From: JAFAQB01 sp045808425
Lineage (GTDB): Archaea; Thermoproteota; Nitrososphaeria; Nitrososphaerales; Nitrososphaeraceae
Direction of reading: 5' to 3'
Length of the DNA stretch: 19,991 nucleotides
Assembly: GCA_045808425.1 (NCBI GenBank)
Contig: JBJMFM010000302.1
Coordinates: 1 to 19,991, forward strand
The position numbers and the translations under genes are program-made. Below are positions 7,670 to 14,393 of this stretch, in pieces. How positions within the stretch are numbered: the first letter of the stretch is position 1; each line of letters starts with the position of its first letter. The notes beneath the pieces were generated by a model. That model worked only from the letters and a program-made list of their open reading frames with translations, ran no database searches and was not told the DNA's origin.

Positions 7670-8149
7670 ATGAAAACTGGGTTCGTTATTGCAGCGGCTT
7701 TGATAATAGTGGCTGCCGCTTCTTTAGGAATACAAAATGCAATGGCAAAAGGAATACCATGGCAAGCTGGTTATGACCATGGCTGTAGTGATGCAAAGCT
7801 AATATTCTCTGCGAGATATATCAATCAACTCAGCAAAGGTCCAAGCTTTCACATACAAGAATTTATGAGTGGATATAATGCAGGATTTAGTGCTTGTAGT
7901 AGTAGCGAATTTTCACCTGTAGCTTCAAATACTGGTGATAGTAGTAGTTCAAGCTCTCAGTTCAAACAAGGATTCGCAAATGGAGTATCAGATGCACAAA
8001 AGGGTGCTAAATATAACAAGCTTGGTTCAGGTCCAGTAGTAGATATTGACTGCGATAGTGAGGTTGATTCACGTTTTGATAATCAAGACTATTGCGACGG
8101 TTATACTAAAGGGTGCAGGGGCGAAGCTAACAAACTGATGGGACAATGA
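7670..8149 (+). CDS. Secreted protein with two related Gly/Cys-containing units
   Basis: The N-terminus is a clear signal peptide (MKTGFVIAAALIIVAAASLG, cleavage likely after AMA at residue 26). The mature 130 residues hold two related units split by a Ser-rich linker (residues about 88-98). Unit 1 reads WQAGYDHGCSDAK, then SKGPSF, then FMSGYNAGFSAC. Unit 2 reads FKQGFANGVSDAQKG, then GSGPVV, then DYCDGYTKGCRG. Common pattern: aromatic-x-x-G-aromatic-x-x-G-x-S-D-A, a GP turn, then GY-x-x-G. Five cysteines in the mature part suggest disulfides or metal binding outside the membrane. No enzyme family recognised. Its own TATA box lies directly upstream. Confidence 0.8.
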   Translation: MKTGFVIAAALIIVAAASLGIQNAMAKGIPWQAGYDHGCSDAKLIFSARYINQLSKGPSFHIQEFMSGYNAGFSACSSSEFSPVASNTGDSSSSSSQFKQGFANGVSDAQKGAKYNKLGSGPVVDIDCDSEVDSRFDNQDYCDGYTKGCRGEANKLMGQ

Positions 8150-8241
8150 TATTGAGTAACTCTTGTTTTTTGCTTCGAAATATAGCAAGTATTTATTTTT
8201 CTGTCAGTCTACGAGTAATACATGGTAGTAGACAGAGTATG

Positions 8242-8340
8242 CCTCCTATCGTAGAGAGAAGAAGATATGGAGGTTCTCTGTCTAGTTGGAAAAATCTAGT
8301 TGTGGTATTAATAAATAACAGGTATCTCTCTAGACAGGGA
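8242..8340. repeat. Imperfect inverted repeats downstream of the secreted gene
   Basis: CCTCCTATC (8242-8250) pairs with GATATGGAGG (8264-8273) with one bulge, and TCTCTGTCTAG (8275-8285) pairs with CTAGACAGGGA (8330-8340) with one mismatch. Two stems in the same 100 bases could structure the 3' end of the upstream mRNA; no poly-T tract follows. Chance is possible. Confidence 0.3.
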
Positions 8341-8370
8341 GAGAGGAAGACCAGTCACTCAATATAGCAA

Positions 8371-8603
8371 TTAGTCCATCATTTTAGACCTAATTGACAT
8401 TTGAAAGGCAATTGTAACGTCTAGTGGTGTCTTGCATTTCGAAAAGAGTTCATAAGCTTGTACATCTAATGATTTATGTTCTTGTAGCTCTTTTTCTTGC
8501 TTTGCTCTGTTTACAATTCCTCCGATATCGAGAAGAGACATTTTTGCTATTTTTGATATTTCACGGTAGTTTTGTCCTGATTAAAGTGCAGGTCTAAACC
8601 CAT
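8371..8603 (-). pseudogene. Frameshifted HTH-like protein common in thaumarchaeal accessory DNA
   Basis: Minus-strand ATG 8603 reads MGLDLHFNQ and then breaks; adding one G restores GQNYREISKIAKMSLLDIGG, IVNRAKQEKELQEHKSL, DVQAYELFSKCKTPLDVTIA and a stop at 8371-8373. The pattern LHFNQGxxYREIxKxAxMS...DI, followed by QAYxLFSxxKTPLxVxI, matches from memory a frequent thaumarchaeal protein of two HTH-like segments. The usual C-terminal part after that motif is absent, so the copy is also truncated. A TATA-like AAATATAGTA lies about 29 bases upstream. Span 233 bases, one short of 78 codons. Confidence 0.6.
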
Positions 8604-8706
8604 TCTTCTCTTTTCTGTCTACTTGGTACTATATTTGGATCAAATTGTATTATCATATTTTTCTACAACTGTTTATAAAAAATGAGTATAAAATAAAGAG
8701 GCCATT

Positions 8707-8829
8707 GTTACCATTATGTAGTGTATGATACCATTATGATATTATGTGTTATCTAATGATTACCTTCTATTATCAGGTCATTATGGTCTATTACCTGCTG
8801 ATTTTGTCTGTTATCGCCTGTTATCGTGC
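8707..8829. repeat. Degenerate tandem repeat with 10-11 base period
   Basis: Exact RTTAYC hexamers begin at 8707, 8748, 8759, 8769, 8790, 8810 and 8820. One-mismatch relatives fall between them at 8727 (GATACC) and 8780 (ATTATG). All intervals are near multiples of 10.3 bases. Typical units are ATTACCTTCT, ATTACCTGCT, GTTATCGCCT and GTTATCGTGC. The block ends about 55 bases before the propeller gene start. The phasing with the helical turn suggests a protein-binding or bent-DNA element, or a decayed short tandem repeat. Confidence 0.6.
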
Positions 8830-8885
8830 AATTTTAGTCGAATTCAAAATATGGCTAGGTGAGCTGACAATAAGTAAAATGAAGA

Positions 8886-9935
8886 GTGTTAGGTTTATTA
8901 ATTACGTTTCATAGTGTTTGGACATTGATTGCAAATAATAGAAATCTTTCACAAAAATCATTAGTTTGGACTTCTTTGCTCATAGTAGCAGTATCAGGAA
9001 TAGTATTATTCAGTGGAACCAGCATTAATTTGACTAACAACAATAATCAAGCACAAGCACAAGAGCAGCAACAACAAGTAGGGCGAACAAAGATTAACAA
9101 ATTATGGGAAACACCAGACGACCTGAAGAATCCAGAATCAGTAGCTTATGCACCTAAACAAAATGTCTTGTTCGTTTCTAACATAGATGGAAAACCAGAC
9201 GAAAAAGATCAGAAAGGATTCATTTCTAAGGTCTCACCTTCTAATGGGAGCATAATTGAATTAAATTGGATAACAGGACTAAATGCACCAAAGGGTATAG
9301 CCATTTCTAATGATAATGGTAAATTATATGTTTCAGATATCACAGATCTTGTCGAGATAGATATTGCTAGTGGAAAAATAATCAAGCGTTTCAATGCACC
9401 AGGAAGCGCTTTTCTTAATGATGTTATATCTGATAATCAAGGAAATATCTATGTATCTGATACAATTACTAACACTATCTACAAGCTAGATACGAACGTT
9501 AAGGATAATAATACGTCTTCTTTACAAGCTTGGTTACAAAACCCACAATTAAATGGTCCTAATGGTTTGCATGTTGACAATAATAAAAATAGACTAATTG
9601 TTGCTTCTTTGGGAGATTTCAGTAAACCTGGAGCCGGCATAGAGGTTGTTGATTTAAAGAATAAGACAATAAGCAGTTTAGGAAAGGAAGGAACGACTTC
9701 TCCTTTTGGCGGTCTTGATGGAATAGAATCCGATGCTACGGAAACACATTACTATGTTACTGACAATCCTGCAGGAAAGGTATACACTGTTAATGCTGAT
9801 GGAACAGGGTATGGAACTTTGATAGATTTACACACACAAGGGACTGCTGACCTAGGGTTTATACAAGGTCAAAGTACGATTATAATACCTATTATGCAGG
9901 ATAACAAACTTGTAGCTTACAAGTTATCAGAATAG
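8886..9935 (+). CDS. Secreted SMP-30/NHL-like beta-propeller protein
   Basis: An N-terminal hydrophobic segment (SLVWTSLLIVAVSGIVLFSG, about residues 25-44) precedes an Asn/Gln-rich spacer (NNNNQAQAQEQQQQ) typical of exported archaeal proteins. The rest is a six-bladed-propeller type sequence with repeated blades: LKNPESVAYAPKQNVLFVSN, LNAPKGIAISNDNGKLYVSD, FLNDVISDNQGNIYVSDT, LNGPNGLHVDNNKNRLIVAS, GGLDGIESDATETHYYVTD. The P-x-G-I/L...LYVSD rhythm is that of SMP-30/gluconolactonase and NHL proteins; members bind a metal ion and often act as lactonases, but no substrate can be named. The GTG start at 8886 is the longest choice; TTG 8925 is an alternative closer to the hydrophobic segment. Confidence 0.8.
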   Translation: MLGLLITFHSVWTLIANNRNLSQKSLVWTSLLIVAVSGIVLFSGTSINLTNNNNQAQAQEQQQQVGRTKINKLWETPDDLKNPESVAYAPKQNVLFVSNIDGKPDEKDQKGFISKVSPSNGSIIELNWITGLNAPKGIAISNDNGKLYVSDITDLVEIDIASGKIIKRFNAPGSAFLNDVISDNQGNIYVSDTITNTIYKLDTNVKDNNTSSLQAWLQNPQLNGPNGLHVDNNKNRLIVASLGDFSKPGAGIEVVDLKNKTISSLGKEGTTSPFGGLDGIESDATETHYYVTDNPAGKVYTVNADGTGYGTLIDLHTQGTADLGFIQGQSTIIIPIMQDNKLVAYKLSE

Positions 9936-9959
9936 AAGCCTATGGGTAGTTGCGAATAA

Positions 9960-10202
9960 TTAATTCCTTATACCTTTTCTTTTTGATCCTTTGCAGTTAA
10001 TGGGTCTTTTTGACTCAACTTCTGTAGTATGGTTGGCAAAATCCGCATAAAGTTCTCTAACGAAAGGTGTATTGGAATTAGTTAACATAACCTTACATTT
10101 CTTTTCATGTAATTATCTGTATATTTCAGCAACCTTTTTTGTTCCTCATAGGAAAATCCATTAGTCGTATATTTTGTGAAACATGCTGTTGAACTGATTC
10201 CC
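9960..10202 (-). pseudogene. C-terminal relic of a Dam-type DNA adenine methyltransferase
   Basis: On the minus strand GISSTACFTKYTTNGFSYEE and QKRLLKYTDNYMKRNVR run to a TAA. A one-base shift then gives KVMLTNSNTPFVRELYADF, and near the end RPINCKGSKRKGIRN before TAA at 9960-9962. The words SSTAxFTxYTxxGFS, EEQxRL, KVMLSNSxTPFxRELY and RAINxKGSKRG are the C-terminal hallmarks of D12-class N6-adenine methyltransferases (Dam, M.DpnII). The DPPY catalytic motif and N-terminal AdoMet-binding half are missing; homology stops near 10202, where a different relic on the other strand begins. Non-functional. Confidence 0.75.
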
Positions 10203-10215
10203 TTTGTACAAGTTA

Positions 10216-10549
10216 AACAACAAAAAATTTGATGCGATTGTGTCAAGCTTTGCCATTCATCATTTAGAGAATTAGCTGAAGCAAATGCTGTATTCAGGAA
10301 TATTTTTGGTGTTAAATCCTGCGGGTTTTTTGCAACTTGTATATGTATCTTTACCTTATCAAAGGATTGGATTCATGAAAGATTTATGTCAAGGTTAGGA
10401 AAAACGACAGAGACTGAAGATAGTTCTAACAGATTATCTGATTTGCATACTCAACATGAGTGGCTTTGTAATATGGACTAGATTTTATAGATGCAGACTG
10501 CTATTGGAAATGCTTAGAATTTGCTTTGATTATAGGAATGAAACCATAA
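10216..10549 (+). pseudogene. C-terminal relic of a class I SAM-dependent methyltransferase
   Basis: Plus-strand reading gives KFDAIVSSFAIHHLEN, an in-frame TAG, LKQMLYSGIFLVLNPAGF, then after a frameshift KDWIHERFMSRLGKTTE and HTQHEWLCNMD. After a further stop and shift it reads FIDADCYWKCLEFALIIGMKP and stops at 10547-10549. The order (motif IV-V FDAIVSSFAIHHL, LNPGGFF, then a C-terminal WLxxxGFxDVDCYWKWLELAL end) is that of the class I methyltransferases related to UbiE/Methyltransf_25. The N-terminal GxGxG AdoMet site is absent. At least one nonsense and two frameshift lesions show true decay. It abuts the Dam relic on the other strand. Confidence 0.75.
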
Positions 10550-10724
10550 CAACTTCAGTGGAGCAGTTATAAATTAAATTATTCAATGTAATTGTTATAC
10601 TTGAATATATGTAGTAGAATGTTTCACTTTTTGATAGGCAGAAGTGATGCAATCTGATTGTAGATTCTATCAGTTACTAAAAATTTAAAAATGGATACAT
10701 GCCTTGAATATTTATAATAATAAT

Positions 10725-11186
10725 ATGAGTCAGTATAATAAGTTTTCAAGACCTTTGCTTATGTATGATGATAAATGTTCTTCATGTACAAAATTTGCCA
10801 GGGCTGCAGCTATTCTGTCTAGAGGATGGATACGTACAGCAGGACACTATTATTCAGAAGAAGCCACAGAAGCAAGAAAAATAGTTTTCCCTGCATATTA
10901 TGATTCAACTAAAATGTTTTGGTTAATCAACAAGAAAGGAGCATATGGTGCAAGATTAGGTTTGATTTATCTTACAAAAGAGATTATGTCGGGATTATTT
11001 AAAAGAAAACAAGAAAAAAATAACATGAGCAGCAAGAATAGCAATGACAATTACAGCAGCAATAACCATGTTTTGGCTTGTGATAACAAAAATCAAGTTA
11101 CTTCCTGTGAATCCGCTGAAAATACATTAAGACGTATCATAAACATGATGAGAACTAGCGGCAGATTTCAATTTCAAAATAATTAG
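10725..11186 (+). CDS. DCC-like (DUF393-type) CxxC protein
   Basis: The protein begins MSQYNKFSRPLLMYDDKCSS; the YDDKCSSC motif resembles the DGxCxxC motif of the thiol-disulfide oxidoreductase DCC family. KMFWLINKKGAYGARLGLIY then fits the family's second conserved segment (lvd..G.v..g..A). The C-terminal third is unusual: a lysine run, an Asn/Ser-rich linker (SSKNSNDNYSSNNH), a pair of cysteines (LACDNKNQVTSCES) and a basic helix (NTLRRIINMMRTSGRF). No signal peptide, so probably cytosolic. Start is ATG 10725; an in-frame TTG at 10704 would add seven residues. Assignment by motif, moderate; redox role is inference. Confidence 0.6.
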   Translation: MSQYNKFSRPLLMYDDKCSSCTKFARAAAILSRGWIRTAGHYYSEEATEARKIVFPAYYDSTKMFWLINKKGAYGARLGLIYLTKEIMSGLFKRKQEKNNMSSKNSNDNYSSNNHVLACDNKNQVTSCESAENTLRRIINMMRTSGRFQFQNN

Positions 11187-11364
11187 TTTTCTTCAGATTC
11201 TTCATAACTATTCTGCTAATTGTATATGATCGTGTTGATCTATATTTTTTTACCATCAGGAGAGGTTATGTATTATTAAATGCCAACATTGATTTGATTA
11301 ACCTTTTGAAAAGTGTAAAATACTTACATAATTAGACAGAAATAAAGAGAAAACGGATCTTTAA

Positions 11365-11451
11365 TTATTCTACTCCTTCTTCCAGCTCCTCATCTTCTTC
11401 TTCTTCTGATATATCTTCATCCTTTTCTTCTTCTTCTTGTTGAGTACTCAT
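11365..11451 (-). CDS. Highly acidic 28-aa micro-peptide
   Basis: Minus-strand ATG 11451 to TAA 11365-11367 encodes MSTQQEEEEKDEDIS followed by a run of Glu/Asp and a final EEGVE; about two thirds of residues are Asp or Glu. A strong TATA-like element (11482-11492) lies 36 bases upstream, the spacing seen for other genes here. Alternatively it is a GAA/GAT simple repeat that happens to be open. No family recognised. Confidence 0.4.
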   Translation of the reverse strand: MSTQQEEEEKDEDISEEEEDEELEEGVE

Positions 11452-11748
11452 GATTTATAGATGCGTAAGCATATTATCGTACTATATAAATACTACTATT
11501 TTTGGATTCTGTCAAGTCTTCGTTGGCTCTCTCCGTTCTGGTCTGACGGTAAACTTTCGTTGGATGAAGACAAGTGTCTATACCTCTGTCAAGTTATGGG
11601 GTCATTTCACATTTGTTTCCTAGGCTCATTTTTTGGTTCAGTTGAATTTTGCAGATGTTGAAATTGTATTGGTAAATGGATATTATTTTACACACAGTCA
11701 GTCAAGGGGTAGAGAGGACGAAAGTCATTGGTACCAGTAGTCCCGTTA
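11452..11748. other. Intergenic, no supported gene
   Basis: A plus-strand frame from 11461 runs across the promoter of the acidic peptide and has no motif; minus-strand frames have stops. Nothing else recognised. Confidence 0.35.
11482..11492 (-). promoter_or_regulatory. Probable TATA box for the acidic micro-peptide
   Basis: TATTTATATAG on the minus strand, centred 36 bases before ATG 11451. Confidence 0.45.
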
Positions 11749-11904
11749 TTACAATGTGGATTGAGGGATTTTCCCGCGTGAGCGCATATATTGCTGAGCC
11801 CGAGCGAGTGTATCACTCCAAATAGAGGCTAATGCTTGATGTTGGATCGTTACTCCTACTAGAATTACTGCTGCTATGATAGCAATTATAGATAGTCTAT
11901 TCAT
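11749..11904 (-). CDS. 51-aa secreted peptide
   Basis: Minus-strand ATG 11904 to TAA 11749-11751. Residues 1-26 are a textbook signal peptide: MNRLS, a hydrophobic core (IIAIIAAVILVGVTI) and a QALA cleavage site. The mature part is about 25 residues, SIWSDTLARAQQYMRSRGKI and a short tail, basic and amphipathic. A TATA box (11939-11948) sits about 39 bases upstream and a perfect 6-base inverted repeat lies between it and the start. Other small signal-peptide proteins, intact or broken, occur at 7355, 7670 and 12945. No family recognised; a peptide signal, an envelope component or an antimicrobial are all possible but unproven. Confidence 0.65.
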   Translation of the reverse strand: MNRLSIIAIIAAVILVGVTIQHQALASIWSDTLARAQQYMRSRGKIPQSTL

Positions 11905-11921
11905 TTTTTCTACTATAGAGT

Positions 11922-11939
11922 GAGCATGAATTTATGCTC
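11922..11939. promoter_or_regulatory. Inverted repeat at the promoter of the 51-aa peptide
   Basis: GAGCAT-GAATTT-ATGCTC, a perfect 6-base inverted repeat. On the minus strand it lies directly downstream of the TATA box and upstream of the predicted transcription start, a common position for archaeal repressor sites. It could also be a chance palindrome. Confidence 0.4.
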
Positions 11940-11948
11940 TATAAATTA
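11939..11948 (-). promoter_or_regulatory. Probable TATA box for the 51-aa peptide
   Basis: TAATTTATAG on the minus strand, about 39 bases before ATG 11904. Confidence 0.45.
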
Positions 11949-12187
11949 TGGTTTAATAACAATAGCCAACTAAATGATTTTACAAATAATACTTTATCTA
12001 TTTTATCCATCTTTCTTAGATATTTGCTCAATATTACTCTAATAGTCCCAAGAATTGTTTTCTAAATATTTCTGATTACATTCTTTTTTCTTTTTATTTT
12101 TCCAATATGCATAACATTTCTTCATTCATTCAGTGAAACCACCTCTAAGTGTAAATGTATATCTATCGGCATCCAATAGTTGTTGCC

Positions 12188-12845
12188 ATGTCACAAGAAA
12201 CCGCGAGGGAATTGAAATGGGAATTATTAGCAAAAGCAAAAGATTGTATTAGGAGAATTGATAAATAGACTTAAGTCACAATCAAATAATGGAAAACAAT
12301 ATGATGCGAAAAACTAAACTGAAGAAAGTTAGATATTGCACATATCCTGATTTTATATATGATGAAAATGTAAAATACTTTTGAAGGTAACAAGTCGGAG
12401 AACAAATAGTTATCGCTGCCATTAATATATATGACTGTATATTTTGTCATTGTTCTGTTCTAAAGAAATATGGTACAAGACATAGTAAGAGTGATAATAT
12501 TCAACGCTTCCTTAGCGGTAATTGCAAGAGAGCTTCTTCTATCAATATTGGATTTGAAAGGATGAATCATAATCCACAAGCTGTTACTACGGCCATGAAG
12601 CTAATTCCAGCAAAGGGTTCTTGCGCAATGCCCAAAGATCAATCAAATTATTAGTGTTCAAATTTCACATCAGAGTGTCTACTATAATTGAATCGAAAAA
12701 TACTTCTTATATTTAATGTGAAATATATGAAAAATAAGATCCTATATTGGGTGATGCGTATTTGGAGAGGTAATGAATTATGGCTAAGATAAAATAAGAT
12801 GTAAATACCTTTTTGCTTTGTGGCTAAATAAGCTGTAAAAAAGCG
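12188..12845 (+). pseudogene. IS6-like DDE transposase, heavily decayed and truncated
   Basis: Pieces in several frames line up into one protein. MSQETARELKWELLAKAKDC, RRIDK and TLKSQSNNGKQYDA are followed by KTKLKKVRYCTYPDFIYDEN (a damaged SWIM-type zinc finger) and VGEQIVIAAINIYDCIFCHC with KKYG (zinc ribbon). Then come SKSDNIQRFL, INIGFERMNHNPQAVTTAMK, SLRNAQRSIKLL, SVQISHQSVYYN, a TGA where Trp is expected, IEKY, and near 12750-12830 GDAY, WRGNELWLR and YLFAL. The last pieces are the start of the DDE catalytic core (first Asp region). At least five frameshifts or stops are visible and the C-terminal half of the core is missing. No terminal inverted repeats or target duplication were identified. 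The family is by pattern: archaeal IS6-like transposases with an extra N-terminal zinc finger. Confidence 0.75.
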
Positions 12846-12944
12846 CCAGTTATATCAAGTTAAATTATCGGCTCATTTTGAGGGTATAATCGAAATTTAC
12901 CAGAGCATCTTAAAAAGAACCTTCTTCCATAATTAATTAACAAA

Positions 12945-13208
12945 ATGATGAGCAAACACGTTGCCATTGCACTAGTTCTAGCTTTTTGCAGTGGGATTGG
13001 TAGCTGAGGTCAACTTCGATAGATATTGGCAAGAAAATCCTTCTCAGCTGATCAATTCCGAGAAGATCCAAGAGCTCATCACCTACCAGATCTCATAACA
13101 CCATCAGAATATGGCGTAGGAGATTGTCCTCCAACATATAACTCTCCTAGTATTACCTTTTCTTGTTTTGATTTGGATTCACCACCTGAATATCAACAAC
13201 GATTTTAA
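12945..13208 (+). pseudogene. Frame-disrupted secreted protein
   Basis: ATG 12945 (or 12948) starts MSKHVAIALVLAF, a signal-peptide start; the frame then meets TGA and TAG. A shift continues it as AVGLVAEVNFDRYWQENPSQ. The original frame reopens at about 13026 and reads SFSADQFREDPRAHHLPDL, PSEYGVGDCPPTYNSPS and TFSCFDLDSPPEYQQRF to TAA 13206-13208. So either one gene carries two compensating shifts, or a signal-peptide stub lies beside a separate small gene. The tail with its two cysteines looks protein-like but is unrecognised. It ends about 95 bases before pyrE. Confidence 0.4.
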
Positions 13209-13269
13209 ACACAAAAGAGTCAAGATAAGCAAAAAGTTACAGATCTATTTTTAAAACTGTTTAAATGAA

Positions 13270-13278
13270 GATATATAG
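13270..13278 (+). promoter_or_regulatory. TATA box for pyrE
   Basis: GATATATAG, centred 30 bases before TTG 13304, supports that start and a leaderless mRNA. Confidence 0.45.
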
Positions 13279-13303
13279 CGTAGTCTAATGGAGACAAAAC
13301 GCC

Positions 13304-13912
13304 TTGACTAATGGAAAAAAGTCCCAGTTAATGCAACTTATAAAACAGAAGGGTATTGTAGTTCTCAATTATGATATAACATTATCTAGTGGTGAAAAAA
13401 GTAATTACTATTATGATTTAAGGAGGATTGCGCTTGACCCCAAAGGATTAGATCTTCTTGGAGGTTTGTTGTTTGAGGAAGTATCAAAAAAATATGATGC
13501 AAGGTCAGTTGGTGGCTTAGAAGCTGGTGCTATTCCGATATCTGCATCAATTGTCATGAAAAGTTCTGGTGGACATAAAGATGAAATAAGCGGGTTTTAT
13601 GTAAGAAAACAACCCAAGTTACACGGATTACAGAAGAAAATTGAGGGTTATTTAATAGAACCGATTGTAATAGTAGATGATGTATTAACTAAAGGTTCAA
13701 GTGTAATGCAAGCGCTAGAAGCTGTAATGAATGAGGGATTTAATGTAGCGGGTGTAGTTTGTGTAATAGATAGAGAAGATAAAACACCGAACTATTTGAT
13801 ACAGAATAACATTAAGTATTCATCATTGTTCAAACATTCTGATTTTAAATCGTTTATAGATGAAGAAATAAAGAAAAAACAAAAACTAAAGACGCAGTCT
13901 TTGTTCTTATGA
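13304..13912 (+). CDS. pyrE: Orotate phosphoribosyltransferase
   Basis: Makes orotidine 5'-phosphate from orotate and PRPP in pyrimidine synthesis; cytosolic dimer. Signatures in order: LSSGEKSNYYYDLRRIALDP (orotate site, residues 28-46), VGGLEAGAIPIS (69-80), the catalytic-loop region YVRKQPKLHGLQKKIEG (99-115, with Lys105 and His107) and the PRPP-binding motif IVIVDDVLTKGSS (121-133). Length 202 is usual; the tail is Lys/Gln-rich. The start TTG 13304 is supported by the TATA box 30 bases upstream; ATG 13331 would remove conserved N-terminal helix residues. No pyrF or other pyr gene is adjacent in the window. Confidence 0.95.
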   Translation: MTNGKKSQLMQLIKQKGIVVLNYDITLSSGEKSNYYYDLRRIALDPKGLDLLGGLLFEEVSKKYDARSVGGLEAGAIPISASIVMKSSGGHKDEISGFYVRKQPKLHGLQKKIEGYLIEPIVIVDDVLTKGSSVMQALEAVMNEGFNVAGVVCVIDREDKTPNYLIQNNIKYSSLFKHSDFKSFIDEEIKKKQKLKTQSLFL

Positions 13913-14064
13913 TTAACTGCCTTTATTATTAGCACTTTTCACCATTGGTTTTGGATATGTGATGAATTCTATATTTTGGTTGGTGAAAGTGTCCATTCAT
14001 CAAACTACTTAGCATAAAAATATACAGAATATATGATACATGCTTGTCAGAAAGCGATTTTAGG

Positions 14065-14072
14065 TTTATAAG
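14065..14072 (+). promoter_or_regulatory. Probable TATA box for the zinc-ribbon gene
   Basis: TTTATAAG, centred 31 bases before ATG 14099; supports that ATG rather than the upstream in-frame TTG 14081. Confidence 0.4.
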
Positions 14073-14098
14073 ATCAAGTTTTGTGTACATACAAGAAT

Positions 14099-14272
14099 AT
14101 GGGTAGTAGGAGAAGACGAACGGTTGTAAAGCCTCAAGGGAGAACACGTAGTACTAGAGGGCGATGTCCCAAGTGTGCTACAATAGTGAAGTTCAATGTT
14201 ACTGGTCAAATTGGAAAAGAAATCTATGAGTGCACTGGATGTACGACAAAATTCCCTATAGACCAATTGTAA
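14099..14272 (+). CDS. Small basic zinc-ribbon protein (57 aa)
   Basis: From ATG 14099 the protein starts with an Arg-rich tail (MGSRRRRTVVKPQGRTRSTR), then a four-cysteine zinc ribbon: CPKC near residues 23-26 and CTGC near 45-48, with a beta-hairpin between (VKFNVTGQIGKEIYE). A basic tail on a zinc ribbon suggests RNA or DNA binding, as in small ribosome- or transcription-associated archaeal proteins, but the exact family is not recognised. It has its own TATA box. The in-frame TTG at 14081 would add six residues and fits the promoter less well. Confidence 0.75.
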   Translation: MGSRRRRTVVKPQGRTRSTRGRCPKCATIVKFNVTGQIGKEIYECTGCTTKFPIDQL

Positions 14273-14393
14273 TGCTATCATCCATAGCTGGATTAATTAT
14301 GGATGGTTGTTTGCTTGCTTGTTTGAATATGCCTGTTGTATTAAAATAACTGACTGATTAGCAAAATACCTATGAATATGATGAGTGAGATTT

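Noticed and set aside
8146..8367. Reading frame overlapping the end of the secreted duplicated-domain gene
   Set aside because: No motif; it runs across inverted repeats that better explain the stretch.
9960..10202. A working restriction-modification or orphan methylation system
   Set aside because: Only the broken C-terminus is present, no catalytic DPPY motif and no endonuclease nearby.
11461..11661. Plus-strand 66-codon frame rich in aromatic residues
   Set aside because: Covers the promoter of the minus-strand acidic peptide and has no family features.
7355..13208. Sequencing error as the sole cause of all broken frames
   Set aside because: The transposase and methyltransferase relics carry several nonsense and frameshift lesions plus truncation, while long neighbouring genes are intact; error remains possible only for the single-lesion cases.
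13270..13300. tRNA-like start (GCGTAGTCTAATGG) before pyrE
   Set aside because: No anticodon stem, T-loop or acceptor pairing follows; it is the pyrE promoter region.
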